Origin: Thermodesulfobacterium sp. TA1
GTDB taxonomy: Bacteria > Desulfobacterota > Thermodesulfobacteria > Thermodesulfobacteriales > Thermodesulfobacteriaceae
DNA: 64,000 nt
Direction of reading: 5' to 3'
NCBI RefSeq assembly: GCF_008630935.1
Contig: NZ_CP043908.1
Coordinates: 806,001-870,000 of the forward strand
Shown: piece by piece, positions 10,711 through 18,104 of the stretch
How the letters are laid out: every line of letters starts with the position of its first letter
How positions within the stretch are numbered: position 1 is the first letter of the stretch
Translations under genes and position numbers: made by a program
The notes under the pieces: model-generated
What the model was told of the DNA's origin: nothing
What the model saw: only the letters and a program-made list of their open reading frames with translations
The model's database searches: none

Positions 10711-11025
10711 AGTTTAAAACGTTAATATAAAAATTTTTTTTGTCAATATCAGCCTTTTCGGTTATTAAAAAAAAGTACTATTTTAAAATGTTATATTGGT
10801 AAAAATTATCCTCCAGAAAAAATTACTTTAATTTATATTAACTATCAAGCGGTATGCCATCTTTTTTAAGTCGGCTAAGGTTTTAATAGCCCTACCAAAC
10901 AACTTATCACGTGTTGAAAATTAAAGTCTTTGTCCCTCTTTAATTTGTCTGTTTTTGTTTTATTATACAAAGCAAAATGGAGTGAAAACTTACGAGTAAA
11001 AACTGATAAAGGGGGGGGGAGAAGT
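10711..11025. other. divergent intergenic region, 315 bp
   Basis: AT-rich gap between the CBS-GGDEF gene (minus) and the flavin reductase-like gene (plus). It should carry both promoters, but I see no strong TTGACA/TATAAT pair. I recognise no small gene or riboswitch. The only striking sequence is a run of nine G at 11011-11019 inside the ribosome binding site of the downstream gene. Confidence 0.5.
11011..11025 (+). promoter_or_regulatory. ribosome binding site with a G9 homopolymer
   Basis: The segment before the ATG at 11026 reads nine G followed by AGAAGT. The purine run is the Shine-Dalgarno element for the flavin reductase-like gene and fixes this start over an upstream in-frame start at 10930. 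A G9 tract is unusual in such AT-rich DNA and could vary in length by slippage. Confidence 0.7.
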
Positions 11026-11544
11026 ATGAAGTTTTATAGGGCTCTTCATCCAAGACCGGCTGTAATCATAGGGAGCGGGAATTTTAAAGAAGGAGAAGTA
11101 AATCTTATGGCTTGTTCCTGGATAACCCCTATTTCGGTTGAACCCCCTACCATCGGTTTTGCCTGTGCAGATAAACATTATACAAGAGAGCTTATCGATA
11201 AACATCAAGCTTTTTCGGTAATTTTAACAGAGGATTATGGGCTTATCTTTAAGGTAGGGTCTACTAAAGGTAGAGAAACCGATAAAATCAAAGCTTTTAA
11301 CATCAAAATCAAGCCGAGTCCTAATCTTAACCTACCGTTATTAGAGGAAGGTATGGCCATGTTTGAATGTAAAGTAAGAGAAAGATTGCTTGTAGGAGAC
11401 CATCTGTTTTATGTAGGAGAGGTGTTATATTGGGAGGCCAAAGACTTTGAAGAAGAGGGATTTAAAGAATTTTGGAAATTACCTTTGCACAGGTCAGGCA
11501 AGTCCTTTGTGTTTTGTGCAAAACAGGTTTTTATAGCAGAATAA
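11026..11544 (+). CDS. flavin reductase-like FMN-binding protein
   Basis: Split-barrel FMN protein of the DIM6/NTAB flavin reductase family, 172 aa. The family pattern is clear: PRPAVIIGSGN, then VNLMACSWITPISVEPPTIG, and FECKVRERLLVGDHLFYVGE towards the end. Members bind FMN and act as flavin reductases or electron carriers; substrate is not predictable. Start chosen at the ATG preceded by a G-rich Shine-Dalgarno. The next gene, 20 bp downstream, is a small [2Fe-2S]-type protein, so the pair could form a small redox module (inference). Confidence 0.85.
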   Translation: MKFYRALHPRPAVIIGSGNFKEGEVNLMACSWITPISVEPPTIGFACADKHYTRELIDKHQAFSVILTEDYGLIFKVGSTKGRETDKIKAFNIKIKPSPNLNLPLLEEGMAMFECKVRERLLVGDHLFYVGEVLYWEAKDFEEEGFKEFWKLPLHRSGKSFVFCAKQVFIAE

Positions 11545-11564
11545 AAAATTGAGAGAGGGAGAAG

Positions 11565-11783
11565 ATGTCAGAATTAGTGTGCTATTGTTTTGGTTTTTCT
11601 AAAGAAGACATCCTAAGAGATGTAAAAGAAAATCAAGGTCGGTCTGAGATTTTAGGGTTTATCGTAGATAAAAAAAGGAAAGGTCAATGCGAATGCCATA
11701 TTAGAAACCCCAAAGGCACCTGATGTTTAGGGGAGGTCCACAGGATTGTGGAAGAAGCTAAAAAGTCTTTAGGAATTTCTTAA
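11565..11783 (+). CDS. candidate selenoprotein: CopZ/BFD-like [2Fe-2S]-binding protein with in-frame TGA (Sec53)
   Basis: The ATG at 11565 follows a good Shine-Dalgarno (GAGAGAGGGAGAAG). The frame runs 52 codons to a TGA at 11721-11723, then 19 more codons to a TAA at 11781. Read through as Sec, the 72-aa product has CYC (6-8), CEC (42-44) and NPKGT-Sec-CLGEV (48-58). Related [2Fe-2S] proteins carry CxC, CxC and Cys-Cys in NPKGxCCLG, so the TGA sits exactly where a ligand Cys is expected. A hairpin follows at the distance used by bacterial SECIS elements. The sequence after the TGA stays protein-like and family-like, arguing against a true stop. The last 26 bp overlap the end of lpxD. Alternative: a truncated 52-residue pseudogene. 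Confidence 0.8.
11737..11752 (+). promoter_or_regulatory. SECIS-like hairpin downstream of the in-frame TGA
   Basis: TCCACA (11737-11742) pairs perfectly with TGTGGA (11747-11752) around a GGAT loop. Thirteen bases separate the TGA from the stem, so the first loop G lies 20 nt after the TGA. Bacterial SECIS elements are small stem-loops just after the UGA with G at the start of the apical loop, which fits. The hairpin lies inside the coding sequence, as is usual in bacteria. Confidence 0.72.
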
Positions 11784-12780
11784 GTTCTTTGTAAATTTCA
11801 GGAAGTTTCTCAAAGATTACCACCGCTCTTCTCCAAACATTAGCCTTGATAGCCGGAATACCTGCTACCTCAGCGTTAGCTGGGACTTCTCCTACCACTC
11901 CTGATTTGGCTGCGACCTTAGCCCCTTTGCCTATTTTTGCTGAAGGGGCTATGCCTACTTGTCCGGCTATCATAACAAAGTCTTCTAAAACAGCGCTTCC
12001 TCCTATGGCAGTATGAGAAACCAAGATATTTTGTTTCCCAACCCTAACGTTATGCCCTACCTGAACAGAGTTGTCTATTTTTGTTCCTTCTCCTATCACT
12101 GTTGCCCCAAAAACAGCCCTATCAACCGTAGAGTTGGCACCTATTTCTACCTCATCTTCTATCAAAACCCCTCCAAAGTGATAAATTTTAACGTTTCTAT
12201 AACCTTCTTCTAATGGTTCTTGAGCAAAGCCAAATCCATCTGCCCCTATTACAACCCCTGCATGGATTATACAGTTTTTCCCTATCTTAGAATAGGGATA
12301 GATTACAGCATTAGGGTAAACCACCGTATTTTCTCCTATCTCACAAAAAGCTCCTACAAACACCCCTGGATAAAGCACCGCTCCTTTTCTGATTTTAGCC
12401 CCTGACTGTATGTATACATTAGGGTAGATAGCCACCGGTTCTTCTATTTCTACACCTTCCTCTATAAAAGCTTTATCACTTATACCCCATTTAACCGGGG
12501 GTTCTTTTTTGAAAAGATATGTAATTTTGGCAAAGGCTAACCTTACATCTTTAACCTCTATCACGGCTTTCCCTTCAAGATAAGAGGCAAAACCTAATGG
12601 ACAAAGCACAGCCTTAGCTTTAGATTCTTTAGCCTGAGAAACCCGTTTTAAAGAATCGATAAAAACCATTTCGTCTTCTTGGGCAAGAGGGAGGGCATTT
12701 ATTCCTTTTATTTCTAAGTCTTCTCCTATAAGCTTTCCGTTTATTAGTTGGGCAATAAAAGAAAGTTTGTAGGTTTTCAA
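11758..12780 (-). CDS. lpxD: UDP-3-O-acylglucosamine N-acyltransferase
   Basis: Third enzyme of lipid A synthesis; adds the N-linked hydroxyacyl chain from ACP to UDP-3-O-acylglucosamine. The N-terminal uridine-binding domain (to about 100) is followed by a left-handed beta-helix of hexapeptide repeats (about 105-290). The catalytic-His region VQVGHNVRVGKQNILVSHTA and the DGFGFA segment are present. A C-terminal helix ends the 340-aa protein. Its 3' end overlaps the convergent candidate selenoprotein by 26 bp. With kdsA, kdsC and lptC it supports an LPS outer membrane. Confidence 0.95.
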   Translation of the reverse strand: MKTYKLSFIAQLINGKLIGEDLEIKGINALPLAQEDEMVFIDSLKRVSQAKESKAKAVLCPLGFASYLEGKAVIEVKDVRLAFAKITYLFKKEPPVKWGISDKAFIEEGVEIEEPVAIYPNVYIQSGAKIRKGAVLYPGVFVGAFCEIGENTVVYPNAVIYPYSKIGKNCIIHAGVVIGADGFGFAQEPLEEGYRNVKIYHFGGVLIEDEVEIGANSTVDRAVFGATVIGEGTKIDNSVQVGHNVRVGKQNILVSHTAIGGSAVLEDFVMIAGQVGIAPSAKIGKGAKVAAKSGVVGEVPANAEVAGIPAIKANVWRRAVVIFEKLPEIYKELKKFLKTF

Positions 12781-12937
12781 ATTAGCCTCCTTTTCGGTTT
12801 TTTATAAAAGATTTTATAAAAGATATTATAAAGATACTATCTTTTGTTCTAAAATCCAAGAGGGTAAGTTGTTAGAAAATTTCAAAGACAAACTTTAGTA
12901 GACTAAAAATTCTCGCAATAATTTTAAAATTTTTACC

Positions 12938-12965
12938 TTGACATAACCCAAAATTTTGTTATCTT
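12938..12965 (+). promoter_or_regulatory. sigma-70-type promoter for tRNA-Val/thrS/infC
   Basis: TTGACA (12938-12943) and TATCTT (12960-12965) with a 16-bp spacer. The predicted start is about 10 bp before the tRNA at 12982. No terminator is seen between the tRNA and thrS, so the transcript probably runs through both. Confidence 0.7.
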
Positions 12966-12981
12966 AAAAGAACTAAATTAC

Positions 12982-13056
12982 AGGCGCGTAGCTCAGTGGG
13001 AGAGCGCTTGCTTGACGCGCAAGAGGTCGGCGGTTCGATCCCGCCCGCGCCTACCA
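12982..13056 (+). tRNA. tRNA-Val(GAC)
   Basis: Full cloverleaf. Acceptor AGGCGCG pairs with CGCGCCT, the D arm is GCTC/GAGC, and the anticodon arm CTTGC/GCAAG holds loop TTGACGC, giving anticodon GAC. The T arm is GGCGG/CCGCC with loop TTCGATC. The CCA end is encoded. It is 40 bp upstream of thrS behind a strong promoter. Confidence 0.96.
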
Positions 13057-13096
13057 TTTTTATTAAAAATCTTTTAGGAGAAAAAAGGGTTTAGGT

Positions 13097-15040
13097 TTGA
13101 AAATAGTTATTCAAGGTATCGGGGAGTTTGAATTTCAATCAGGTCAATCTTTAAAAACACTTATTCCAGAAGTTAAAAAAATTATCAAAAAGCTTCCGAT
13201 AGGTTTTAAGCTTAAAGGAAAATTTATAGACTGGCATACTTTTATAAAAGAAAATTTAGCCGAAAACGGGATCGTCGAACTTTCTCCGGTTTTTTCTGAA
13301 GATCAAGATGCTTTGTGGTTTTTACGTCATACAGCCTCGCATGTTCTCGCCCAGGCGGTAAAAGAACTTTTTCCAGAGGCTAAATTAGGTATAGGGCCTG
13401 CGATCGAAGACGGGTTTTATTACGATATCTATTATTCTCGTCCTTTTAACGAAGAGGACTTACAAAAAATAGAGGCTAAAGTTAAAGAGATCATCAAACA
13501 AAAACTTCCTTTAGAAAGAAAGGAAATCAGCAAGGAAGAGGCTAAAGAGCTTTTCTCTTCATTAAAAGAAGAGTTTAAACTTGAACTTATAGAGGAAATC
13601 GAAGATGAAGTTCTTTCCATCTATTCTCAAGGCAAATTTATAGACCTTTGTCGAGGTCCTCACCTACTTTCTACCGGGGACATAAAAGCGATAAAACTTC
13701 TTTCTGTTTCTGGTGCTTATTGGAAGGGAGACGAAAAAAATCCCATGTTATGGCGGATTTATGGAACTGCTTTTTTTAACAAAGAAGAGCTTGAAGAACA
13801 TTTAAAAAGGCTTGAGGAAATCAAAAAAAGAGACCACAGAAAATTAGGTAAAGAGCTTGAACTTTTTACGATAGAAGAGGATATAGGTCCTGGATTAGTA
13901 ATATGGTTACCCAAGGGTGCTATCCTCAGAAATATAATAGAAAACTTCTGGAAAGAAGAACATTTTAAACGTGGTTATCAGTTGTTGTATACTCCGCATA
14001 TAGCTTTAAGAGACCTGTGGAAAGTTTCTGGTCATTTAGATTTTTATACAGAAAACATGTTTCCTCCGATGGAGCTTGAAAACAGAGCCTATCAATTAAA
14101 ACCTATGAATTGTCCTTTTCATATTTATGTTTATAACCAAAAAAGAAGAAGTTATCGAGAATTTCCTTTACGTTTTTGTGAATTAGGAACGGTTTATCGT
14201 TTTGAAAGAAGCGGGGTCTTACATGGGCTGTTAAGGGTTAGAGGATTCACTCAAGATGATGCTCATATCTTTTGTCGCGAAGACCAGCTTGAAGAGGAGC
14301 TTACCAACGTTTTGGATTTAGTAATTTACTTTTTAAAGGTTTTTGGTTTTCATGAATATAAAATATTTGTATCTACCAGGCCAGAAAAGTTTGTAGGTGA
14401 TCCACAGGTTTGGGACGTAGCAGAAGAGGCCCTTAAAAAGGCTTTAGAAAACAAAGGTTTATCTTATGAAATAGACCCTGGAGAAGGGGTGTTTTATGGA
14501 CCTAAAATAGACCTAAAGATAAAAGATGTATTGGGTAGATTTTGGCAGTGTTCTACCATTCAGGTAGATTTTAACCTGCCTGAAAGGTTTAATCTGGTCT
14601 ATGTAGGAGAGGATAATAAGTTTTATCGTCCTATTATGATACATAGAGCCTTATTAGGGTCCTTAGAAAGATTTTTAGGGGTTTTAATAGAAAATTACGC
14701 CGGGGCTTTCCCGTTTTGGATAGCTCCGGTGCAGATAAAGGTTCTAACGATTACCGACAGAACCATCCCTTACGCAGAAAAGGTGGCTCAGACTTTAGAA
14801 CAGACTGGTTTTAGGGTAGAAAGAGACTTTAGAAGTGAAAAGCTTAATTATAAAATAAGGATGGCTCAGCAAGAAAAGGTGCCTTACATGGTAATAATTG
14901 GAGATAAAGAAGAAGAAAATCAAGTAGTAAGTCTTAGAACACGCACAGGGGAAATTTTAAACAATCTATCTTTGGAAGATCTTATAGATAGATTAAAAAA
15001 AGAAAATCACCCAGTTTATCAACTTAATGAAAGGTCTTAA
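13097..15040 (+). CDS. thrS: threonyl-tRNA synthetase
   Basis: Class II synthetase charging tRNA-Thr, 647 aa. N-terminal TGS domain (1 to about 62), then the editing domain with RHTASHVLAQAV (HxxxH) and the Cys zinc/editing region. The catalytic core has motif 2 (RFERSGVLHGLLRVRGFTQD), the zinc-site Cys in PMNCPFH, and motif 3 near GSLERFLGVLIEN. A C-terminal anticodon-binding domain completes it. Start is a TTG at 13097; no ATG fits the family N-terminus. It follows tRNA-Val and precedes infC. Confidence 0.97.
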   Translation: MKIVIQGIGEFEFQSGQSLKTLIPEVKKIIKKLPIGFKLKGKFIDWHTFIKENLAENGIVELSPVFSEDQDALWFLRHTASHVLAQAVKELFPEAKLGIGPAIEDGFYYDIYYSRPFNEEDLQKIEAKVKEIIKQKLPLERKEISKEEAKELFSSLKEEFKLELIEEIEDEVLSIYSQGKFIDLCRGPHLLSTGDIKAIKLLSVSGAYWKGDEKNPMLWRIYGTAFFNKEELEEHLKRLEEIKKRDHRKLGKELELFTIEEDIGPGLVIWLPKGAILRNIIENFWKEEHFKRGYQLLYTPHIALRDLWKVSGHLDFYTENMFPPMELENRAYQLKPMNCPFHIYVYNQKRRSYREFPLRFCELGTVYRFERSGVLHGLLRVRGFTQDDAHIFCREDQLEEELTNVLDLVIYFLKVFGFHEYKIFVSTRPEKFVGDPQVWDVAEEALKKALENKGLSYEIDPGEGVFYGPKIDLKIKDVLGRFWQCSTIQVDFNLPERFNLVYVGEDNKFYRPIMIHRALLGSLERFLGVLIENYAGAFPFWIAPVQIKVLTITDRTIPYAEKVAQTLEQTGFRVERDFRSEKLNYKIRMAQQEKVPYMVIIGDKEEENQVVSLRTRTGEILNNLSLEDLIDRLKKENHPVYQLNERS

Positions 15041-15121
15041 GTATCCTCTTCCTTTTAAAATTTTTGGTCTTAAAGTCTTTAAAATTCTAAAAAAAATCTT
15101 GTTTAGGAGGATAAGGGTAAT

Positions 15122-15649
15122 ATGCAAAAAGATTTGAAGAAAAAATATCGGGTTAACGAGCAGATAAAAGCAAATGAAGTAAGGTTAATCGGTCCTGATG
15201 GTAAACAGATTGGGATAGTGTCTCTAAGAGAAGCTCTGAGATATGCCGAAGATTATGGTTTAGATTTGGTAGAAATTGCCCCTACAGCTAATCCGCCTGT
15301 TTGTAAAATTATGGATTTTGGAGAGTTTTTATATCAAGAGGCAAAAAAAGCTAAAGAAGCTAAAAAAAAGCAGGTACAGATCGAAACCAAAGAAATCAAG
15401 CTCAGCCCCAAAACAGATAAACACGATTTAGAAGTAAAAATTAAACACATTATCAGGTTCTTAGAAGATAAAAACAAGGTAAAAGTTAGGATAGTGTTTA
15501 AAGGAAGAGAGATATCCCATCCAGAAATGGCAGACAAGGTTTTACAAGCTATTTTTGAAGCGGTAAAAGATAAAGCTCAGATAGAAAGTCCTCCTAAGCT
15601 TGAAGGTAAACAATTGATAACCATCCTTGCTCCTTTGGTAAAAAAATGA
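15122..15649 (+). CDS. infC: translation initiation factor IF-3
   Basis: Binds the 30S subunit, checks the start codon and prevents premature 50S joining. 175 aa: N-domain (RVNEQIKANEVRLIGPDGKQ), a lysine-rich linker (AKKAKEAKKKQVQ) and C-domain (ISHPEMADKVLQ). It begins with ATG after AGGAGGATAAGG, not the AUU used in enterobacterial infC, so that autoregulation by codon discrimination is not expected. Follows thrS as usual, but rpmI and rplT do not follow; an FmdB-type gene does. Confidence 0.96.
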   Translation: MQKDLKKKYRVNEQIKANEVRLIGPDGKQIGIVSLREALRYAEDYGLDLVEIAPTANPPVCKIMDFGEFLYQEAKKAKEAKKKQVQIETKEIKLSPKTDKHDLEVKIKHIIRFLEDKNKVKVRIVFKGREISHPEMADKVLQAIFEAVKDKAQIESPPKLEGKQLITILAPLVKK

Positions 15650-15774
15650 TTTTTTATTTTTTTATGTTGAACCCACTTTAAAAGTAAAAACTCTGCATTA
15701 TATTTTCAACGAATTTTTTCTTAATTTAATCGTTTAACAGTTTAATCGCTAAAATTTTAGGATGGGAGGAGGTT

Positions 15775-16008
15775 ATGGCCATCTATGAATATGAGTGCTT
15801 AGCTTGCGGACATAGGTTTGAGGTTTGGCAAAAAATTACTGAAGAACCTCTTAAAACTTGTGAAAAATGTGGTGGAGGATTAAGACGGCTTATAGGTAAT
15901 ACCGGTTTTATTCTAAAAGGAAGTGGGTGGTATGTGACAGATTATGCTCGAAAAGAAAAAGGTCAAAAAGATAACGGTAAGCAAGAAAGTTCTAAAGAAA
16001 GTTCTTAA
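15775..16008 (+). CDS. FmdB-family zinc-ribbon protein
   Basis: Short protein (77 aa) with a single zinc ribbon at the N-terminus: Cys8-x2-Cys11 and Cys29-x2-Cys32 in [12 protein letters not shown] and [22 protein letters not shown] segment then leads to a charged Ser/Lys-rich tail. Such proteins are called FmdB-type putative regulators; the molecular role is not established. A good GGGAGGAGG site precedes the ATG. It converges with thyX across a 49-bp gap with no clear hairpin. Confidence 0.88.
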   Translation: MAIYEYECLACGHRFEVWQKITEEPLKTCEKCGGGLRRLIGNTGFILKGSGWYVTDYARKEKGQKDNGKQESSKESS

Positions 16009-16057
16009 TTTGAGGACTTAATAACAACTGTAAGAAAAAAGAATAAAATTTAAAAGA

Positions 16058-17008
16058 TCAAGAAAACAAATAATCTTTAAGAATATAAGCTAAGTTTCTA
16101 ATCTCTTCTTGGGCTTGTGGAATGGCTCTTTTGTTGATAAAATCCTCCCAAACAAACTGTGGTCCTGTGGCTAAAAGAGTAGTAGCAACCCCTTGTGGGA
16201 CCAAAAACCGTGCACTTTCTTTCTTAACTTCCTTCATAAATTCTTTATAATACCCCATCGATTGCTGAATAACTTGTTTGTAAATCTCTACATGAGTAGG
16301 TTTAAACACCCCAGGAACTACAAATTTATCTACTTCTGTATATCTATGTGAACGCTGGTTAAAATTAAGCCAAGTGTGTCTTACAAATTGATGACTAAAA
16401 ATCCTTGAAAAATTATGTGTAATTACACCAATCCAGTTGAAAGGATAAGGTTTTTCTTGTTGAATGATGATGATTTCAGGCTCAGTAAAAAGGTTGTCAG
16501 GGTTCTTTTCTAAAATTTGGTAGGTAAAATCTAAAAGACTTCCTTTGTATAAAAGGTCCTGCTTCCTAAAATATGTAATTTTAATACCTGATAAATCAGG
16601 TGGGGTTTCTATAACTTTAGCAAAGGCTTCATCAGAAAGATTCTCTGCAAGATGTCTTAGGTTAAAAAGGGCTTGTTGGTTAACTTCATCCCAAAAAACC
16701 TTAAAATAAACCTGTGCTAAAAGGAGTTTATGAGTGTCTTTTATATTAGCTGTGTCTACAAAAACTGGAGTATGGGCAAAGACGCTATAATGTTCTAACT
16801 TCTTTAGATGTAAAAGAAAACTTTTAAAGGCTTCGAAATTTTTGAATTTTTCTTCAGAAAAAAGAGCTAAAGGATGGGAAGAAGCATAACATATTCTTGC
16901 CCCTAAATAGCTAAAAAACAAAAAATCAGTTAGAGCCTTAAAGTCTGAATTTTCAAACACTATAGAAATAAGTTCTTTTTGAGTCTCTCTTAAGTCAGAT
17001 AGTTTCAT
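16058..17008 (-). CDS. thyX: ThyX-type flavin-dependent thymidylate synthase, divergent
   Basis: Probable FAD-dependent thymidylate synthase, which methylates dUMP using methylenetetrahydrofolate and NAD(P)H. It follows dut, which supplies dUMP. The signature is RHTWLNFNQRSHRY (210-223) against the usual RHRxxSxNxxSxRY: the third Arg is Thr and the first Ser is Asn. The upstream His motif is HYSVFAH (73-79). About 130 residues separate it from the signature, against about 25 in the Thermotoga enzyme, so there is an insertion of about 100 residues and a total of 316 aa. The fold assignment is good; normal activity is not certain. Confidence 0.8.
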   Translation of the reverse strand: MKLSDLRETQKELISIVFENSDFKALTDFLFFSYLGARICYASSHPLALFSEEKFKNFEAFKSFLLHLKKLEHYSVFAHTPVFVDTANIKDTHKLLLAQVYFKVFWDEVNQQALFNLRHLAENLSDEAFAKVIETPPDLSGIKITYFRKQDLLYKGSLLDFTYQILEKNPDNLFTEPEIIIIQQEKPYPFNWIGVITHNFSRIFSHQFVRHTWLNFNQRSHRYTEVDKFVVPGVFKPTHVEIYKQVIQQSMGYYKEFMKEVKKESARFLVPQGVATTLLATGPQFVWEDFINKRAIPQAQEEIRNLAYILKDYLFS

Positions 17009-17466
17009 TTATAACCACCTGTTGACCCAAAACCACCTCTTGAATTCTTTTGTGGTGGTTCTTTGATTTCTATTATCTCAGGGAATCCTACTTGGATAAA
17101 AACTGCCTGGGCTATTTTTTCATGAGCCTTTATAAAGGCTGTTTTTTGAGAAAGATTAACCACCGGGATTTTTACCTCGTCTTCTTCTCCACAATAGTCA
17201 AAATCGATGATGCCTGCCGAGTTTGGCATGATAAGCCCTTTATTTTTAAAAAGTGACGACCGAGGAAAGATAAATAGGGCGTAAGGGTAGGGGGCTTTCA
17301 TCACCAAACCGGTTCTTATAAGTTTAAACTCTCCTGGGAGTATTTCTAAATCTTCTAAAGCAAAAAGGTCATAACCAACCGAACCGCTGGTGCTTTTTTC
17401 AGGAAGTTTAGCCCTTTCGTCTTTTTTCCATATCTCTACCTTCATCTTGACCTCGTTTAAACTCAA
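17005..17466 (-). CDS. dut: dUTP diphosphatase
   Basis: Trimeric dUTPase hydrolysing dUTP to dUMP and pyrophosphate. All five motifs are seen: SVGYDLFA (I), PRSSL (II), GIIDFDYCGEEDEV (III), EKIAQAVFI (IV) and RGGFGSTGGY (V, the C-terminal lid). 153 aa from the first start; the ATG at residue 8 (MKVEIWKK) is an equally good start. Overlaps thyX by 4 bp, making a dTMP-supply pair. Confidence 0.95.
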   Translation of the reverse strand: MSLNEVKMKVEIWKKDERAKLPEKSTSGSVGYDLFALEDLEILPGEFKLIRTGLVMKAPYPYALFIFPRSSLFKNKGLIMPNSAGIIDFDYCGEEDEVKIPVVNLSQKTAFIKAHEKIAQAVFIQVGFPEIIEIKEPPQKNSRGGFGSTGGYK

Positions 17467-17480
17467 TTTTTAACCTCAGA

Positions 17481-18104
17481 CTATTTATTTAAAAAGTAAG
17501 AAAGTTTGGTTAACCCTAATAAGAAGGAAAGGTTTTCTATACGGACTGAGTTATCTTTAGAAAAAAAAGGGATTTTAGTTAGGTTTAAAATGGCTTTTAA
17601 TCCTTGATTTAAAAAAGCTTGGATATAGACCTCTGCGTCTTCCTCTGCGGTAATAACCCCTATGTCTACTCTAATGGCTTTAAAAACATAAGAGACTTGG
17701 TCTAAATTATAAACAGAAACCCCATTATAAATCCTTCCTATGTGTTCTTCTCTGTGATCAAAGGCTGCCATAAAATAAAAACCTTCTTTCTGTAGCTCCT
17801 TAGTTTGTAATAAGAAAACCCCTAAAGGAGAAATTCCACCTAAAACCAAGTTCCACTCTTGAGACCTTCCTAAAAATTTTTTTAAGTTAAACTTTAAAGT
17901 CTTAACATTATAACCTACGCCTTTGGTCCCAAGCGTGCCTAAAAAATTAAGATCTTTTCTTAATTGTGCTGAAGTAACCCCTGCTCTTTCTGCTAATTCC
18001 TCTGAAGAAATAGAAGTTATACCTTTAATTTCAAGATTTTCCAAAATTTTAAGATAAAAAATTAACCTTTCTAAAGTATTTTCTGGTATGTCTTTAATTT
18101 TCAT
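17481..18104 (-). CDS. rex: Rex-family redox-sensing transcriptional repressor
   Basis: Winged-helix plus Rossmann repressor that senses NADH/NAD+ and controls fermentative or respiratory genes. The N-terminal DNA-binding part is clear (SSEELAERAGVTSAQLRKDL, then GTKGVGYNV). The nucleotide-binding part follows, but its glycine motif reads LGGISPLG rather than the usual VGxGxLG, so NADH sensing may be altered. The C-terminal swap helix (NLSFLLGLTKLSYFL) is present. 207 aa, overlapping mtnA by 11 bp. Confidence 0.88.
   Translation of the reverse strand: MKIKDIPENTLERLIFYLKILENLEIKGITSISSEELAERAGVTSAQLRKDLNFLGTLGTKGVGYNVKTLKFNLKKFLGRSQEWNLVLGGISPLGVFLLQTKELQKEGFYFMAAFDHREEHIGRIYNGVSVYNLDQVSYVFKAIRVDIGVITAEEDAEVYIQAFLNQGLKAILNLTKIPFFSKDNSVRIENLSFLLGLTKLSYFLNK

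Noticed and set aside
10711-11025. Riboswitch upstream of the flavin reductase-like gene.
   Set aside because: No known aptamer core (FMN, c-di-GMP, molybdenum cofactor) is recognisable.
10930-11025. Upstream start giving a 204-aa flavin reductase.
   Set aside because: The family N-terminus begins at the ATG at 11026, which has a strong ribosome site.
13057-13096. Leader control element between tRNA-Val and thrS.
   Set aside because: Only 40 bp, with no stem-loop mimic of tRNA-Thr visible.
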